DNA of 16,165 nucleotides, from NCBI GenBank assembly GCA_023230795.1, contig JALNWR010000038.1:1-16165 (forward strand), in the 5' to 3' direction. A program made the position numbers and the translations under genes. This document shows positions 15,721-16,165 of this stretch, piece by piece (the first letter of the stretch is position 1; each line of letters begins with the position of its first letter). Below the pieces are notes generated by a model, which saw only the letters and a list, made by a program, of their open reading frames with translations, was not told the origin of the DNA and did no database searches. The stretch is from Candidatus Cloacimonadota bacterium (lineage in GTDB: Bacteria > Cloacimonadota > Cloacimonadia > Cloacimonadales > Cloacimonadaceae).

Positions 15721-15752
15721 GGGGAATGCCAGAAAAGAAACTGGCATTCCCC
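15721..15752. repeat. 12-bp perfect inverted repeat
   Basis: GGGGAATGCCAG (15721-15732) and CTGGCATTCCCC (15741-15752) flank the 8-nt loop AAAAGAAA. No T-tract follows on either strand and no gene ends nearby, so a terminator role is unlikely. The loop plus right arm includes the second copy of the 18-bp repeat also present at 15449. Confidence 0.8.
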
Positions 15753-15847
15753 AGGGCAGATGGTTTATCAAGACTGCTCATGCCAACCCAAATCATCTCC
15801 AAAGCCTGTAGCAGCCAGACGCCGCGCCCGTGTTTTGGACTTGCAGC

Positions 15848-15898
15848 TAACTCGCTTTAGACTCGAGTCCACTCGAGGATTCGAGTCAGCTCGAGTTA
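15848..15898. repeat. Cluster of CTCGAG palindromes within a larger inverted repeat
   Basis: CTCGAG occurs at 15862-15867, 15872-15877 and 15890-15895, with a TTCGAG variant at 15880-15885. GACTCGAGTC (15860-15869) is a 10-bp palindrome. The cluster can also be read as two 18-bp units (14 of 18 identical). Outer arms TAACTCG (15848-15854) and CGAGTTA (15892-15898) enclose it. Confidence 0.75.
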
Positions 15899-15943
15899 AA
15901 AACAAGTTAAAATCAAATGTATGGCAAAGGGACAAATCTACGA

Positions 15944-16009
15944 TGTGTCACAGGGCAGACTAATGTGTGCAGCTATAAACTGACACCCAAAGCTGCAAGT
16001 TGTGACACA
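15944..16009. repeat. Nested inverted repeat with TGTGNCACA ends
   Basis: TGTGTCACA (15944-15952) and TGTGACACA (16001-16009) are perfect inverted copies, and each is also a small palindrome. Inside lie GCAGCT (15969-15974) and AGCTGC (15991-15996). The unit could form a stem within a stem in RNA, or provide two spaced protein-binding sites. Confidence 0.6.
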
Positions 16010-16058
16010 AGGGGAAAGTGGGGATAAGGCTTTGATTGGTGGCGAGTTACGATGGACT

Positions 16059-16155
16059 GGCTTTGGAAATGTCCAAGCGCCTATTTGGACGTTTTTGGAC
16101 TGTTTGCTGACACTATTACTGCAAATTAGCGAGGCGTTTGGACAGGCTTTGGAAA
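16059..16155 (+). repeat. GGCTTTGGAAA and TTTGGAC short repeats
   Basis: GGCTTTGGAAA is present at 16059-16069 and 16145-16155. TTTGGAC is at 16084-16090, 16094-16100 and 16137-16143, with another copy at 15834-15840 and an inverted GTCCAA at 16071-16076. The stretch is T/G-rich and shows no open frame of useful length. Confidence 0.55.
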
Positions 16156-16165
16156 GAGCAGTTGG

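Larger units (their letters stand above)
15348..16165. other. 818-bp intergenic region without a convincing gene
   Basis: No frame on either strand gives a protein with a ribosome binding site, a sensible start and coding character; the longest candidates run through the repeats. The stretch holds the acyl-CoA synthetase promoter, two 32-bp imperfect repeats, a 12-bp palindrome, a cluster of CTCGAG sites, a nested TGTGNCACA inverted repeat and GGCTTTGGAAA repeats. The right part may be the control region of a gene beyond the window edge. Confidence 0.7.

Noticed and set aside
15721..15752. Intrinsic terminator at the 12-bp palindrome
   Set aside because: No T-tract follows on either strand and no gene ends nearby.
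15718..15963. 81-codon plus-strand frame in the right intergenic region
   Set aside because: It starts beside the 12-bp palindrome and runs through the CTCGAG array; composition is arginine/serine-rich and there is no good ribosome binding site.

Overview
The window is a densely packed bacterial chromosome segment with a housekeeping gene complement. It contains no recognisable phage, transposase or CRISPR. Several features suggest an uncultured Gram-negative lineage of the Fibrobacteres-Chlorobi-Bacteroidetes neighbourhood. These are the secreted modular protein with a FlgD-like / type IX-style C-terminal sorting domain, the single-copy style housekeeping genes, and short GTCCC-TAT-GGGAC type intergenic palindromes. 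Candidatus Cloacimonadota is my best guess; this is inference, not a database result.

Layout. At 1-1947 (+), the last 20 codons of an unidentified gene abut an alanine racemase that carries a ~255-residue C-terminal extension of unknown function. Positions 1948-2161 hold a 97-bp nested palindrome between convergent genes. At 7630-2162 (-) lies a tight five-gene run: elongation factor G, a STAS-domain antagonist, a response-regulator/anti-sigma-type kinase fusion, the release-factor glutamine methyltransferase PrmC, and MurA. At 9721-7820 (-) is a secreted thioredoxin-fold multidomain protein with its own promoter and a strong terminator. At 9887-11038 (+) is a dGTPase-like HD hydrolase, divergent from the secreted protein. 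At 15347-11137 (-) is a second run: acyl-CoA synthetase, THUMP-type RNA methyltransferase, EamA transporter, SecG and tRNA-Leu(UAA), ending in an intrinsic terminator. The last ~820 bases (15348-16165) have no convincing gene and are packed with short direct and inverted repeats.

Functional reading. The first run joins translation (EF-G, PrmC), cell-wall precursor synthesis (MurA) and a partner-switching signalling pair (STAS plus REC-HATPase). The pair probably controls a sigma factor or other target encoded elsewhere. Alr and MurA, on opposite strands, both feed peptidoglycan synthesis. The second run mixes lipid activation, RNA modification and secretion, with secG followed by a leucine tRNA as in E. 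coli.

Most notable for follow-up are the unexplained C-terminal domain on Alr, the REC-HATPase/STAS pair, the operator-like inverted repeat centred on the acyl-CoA synthetase -10 box, and the repeat-rich right end. I found no evidence of a complete novel defence or mobile system.
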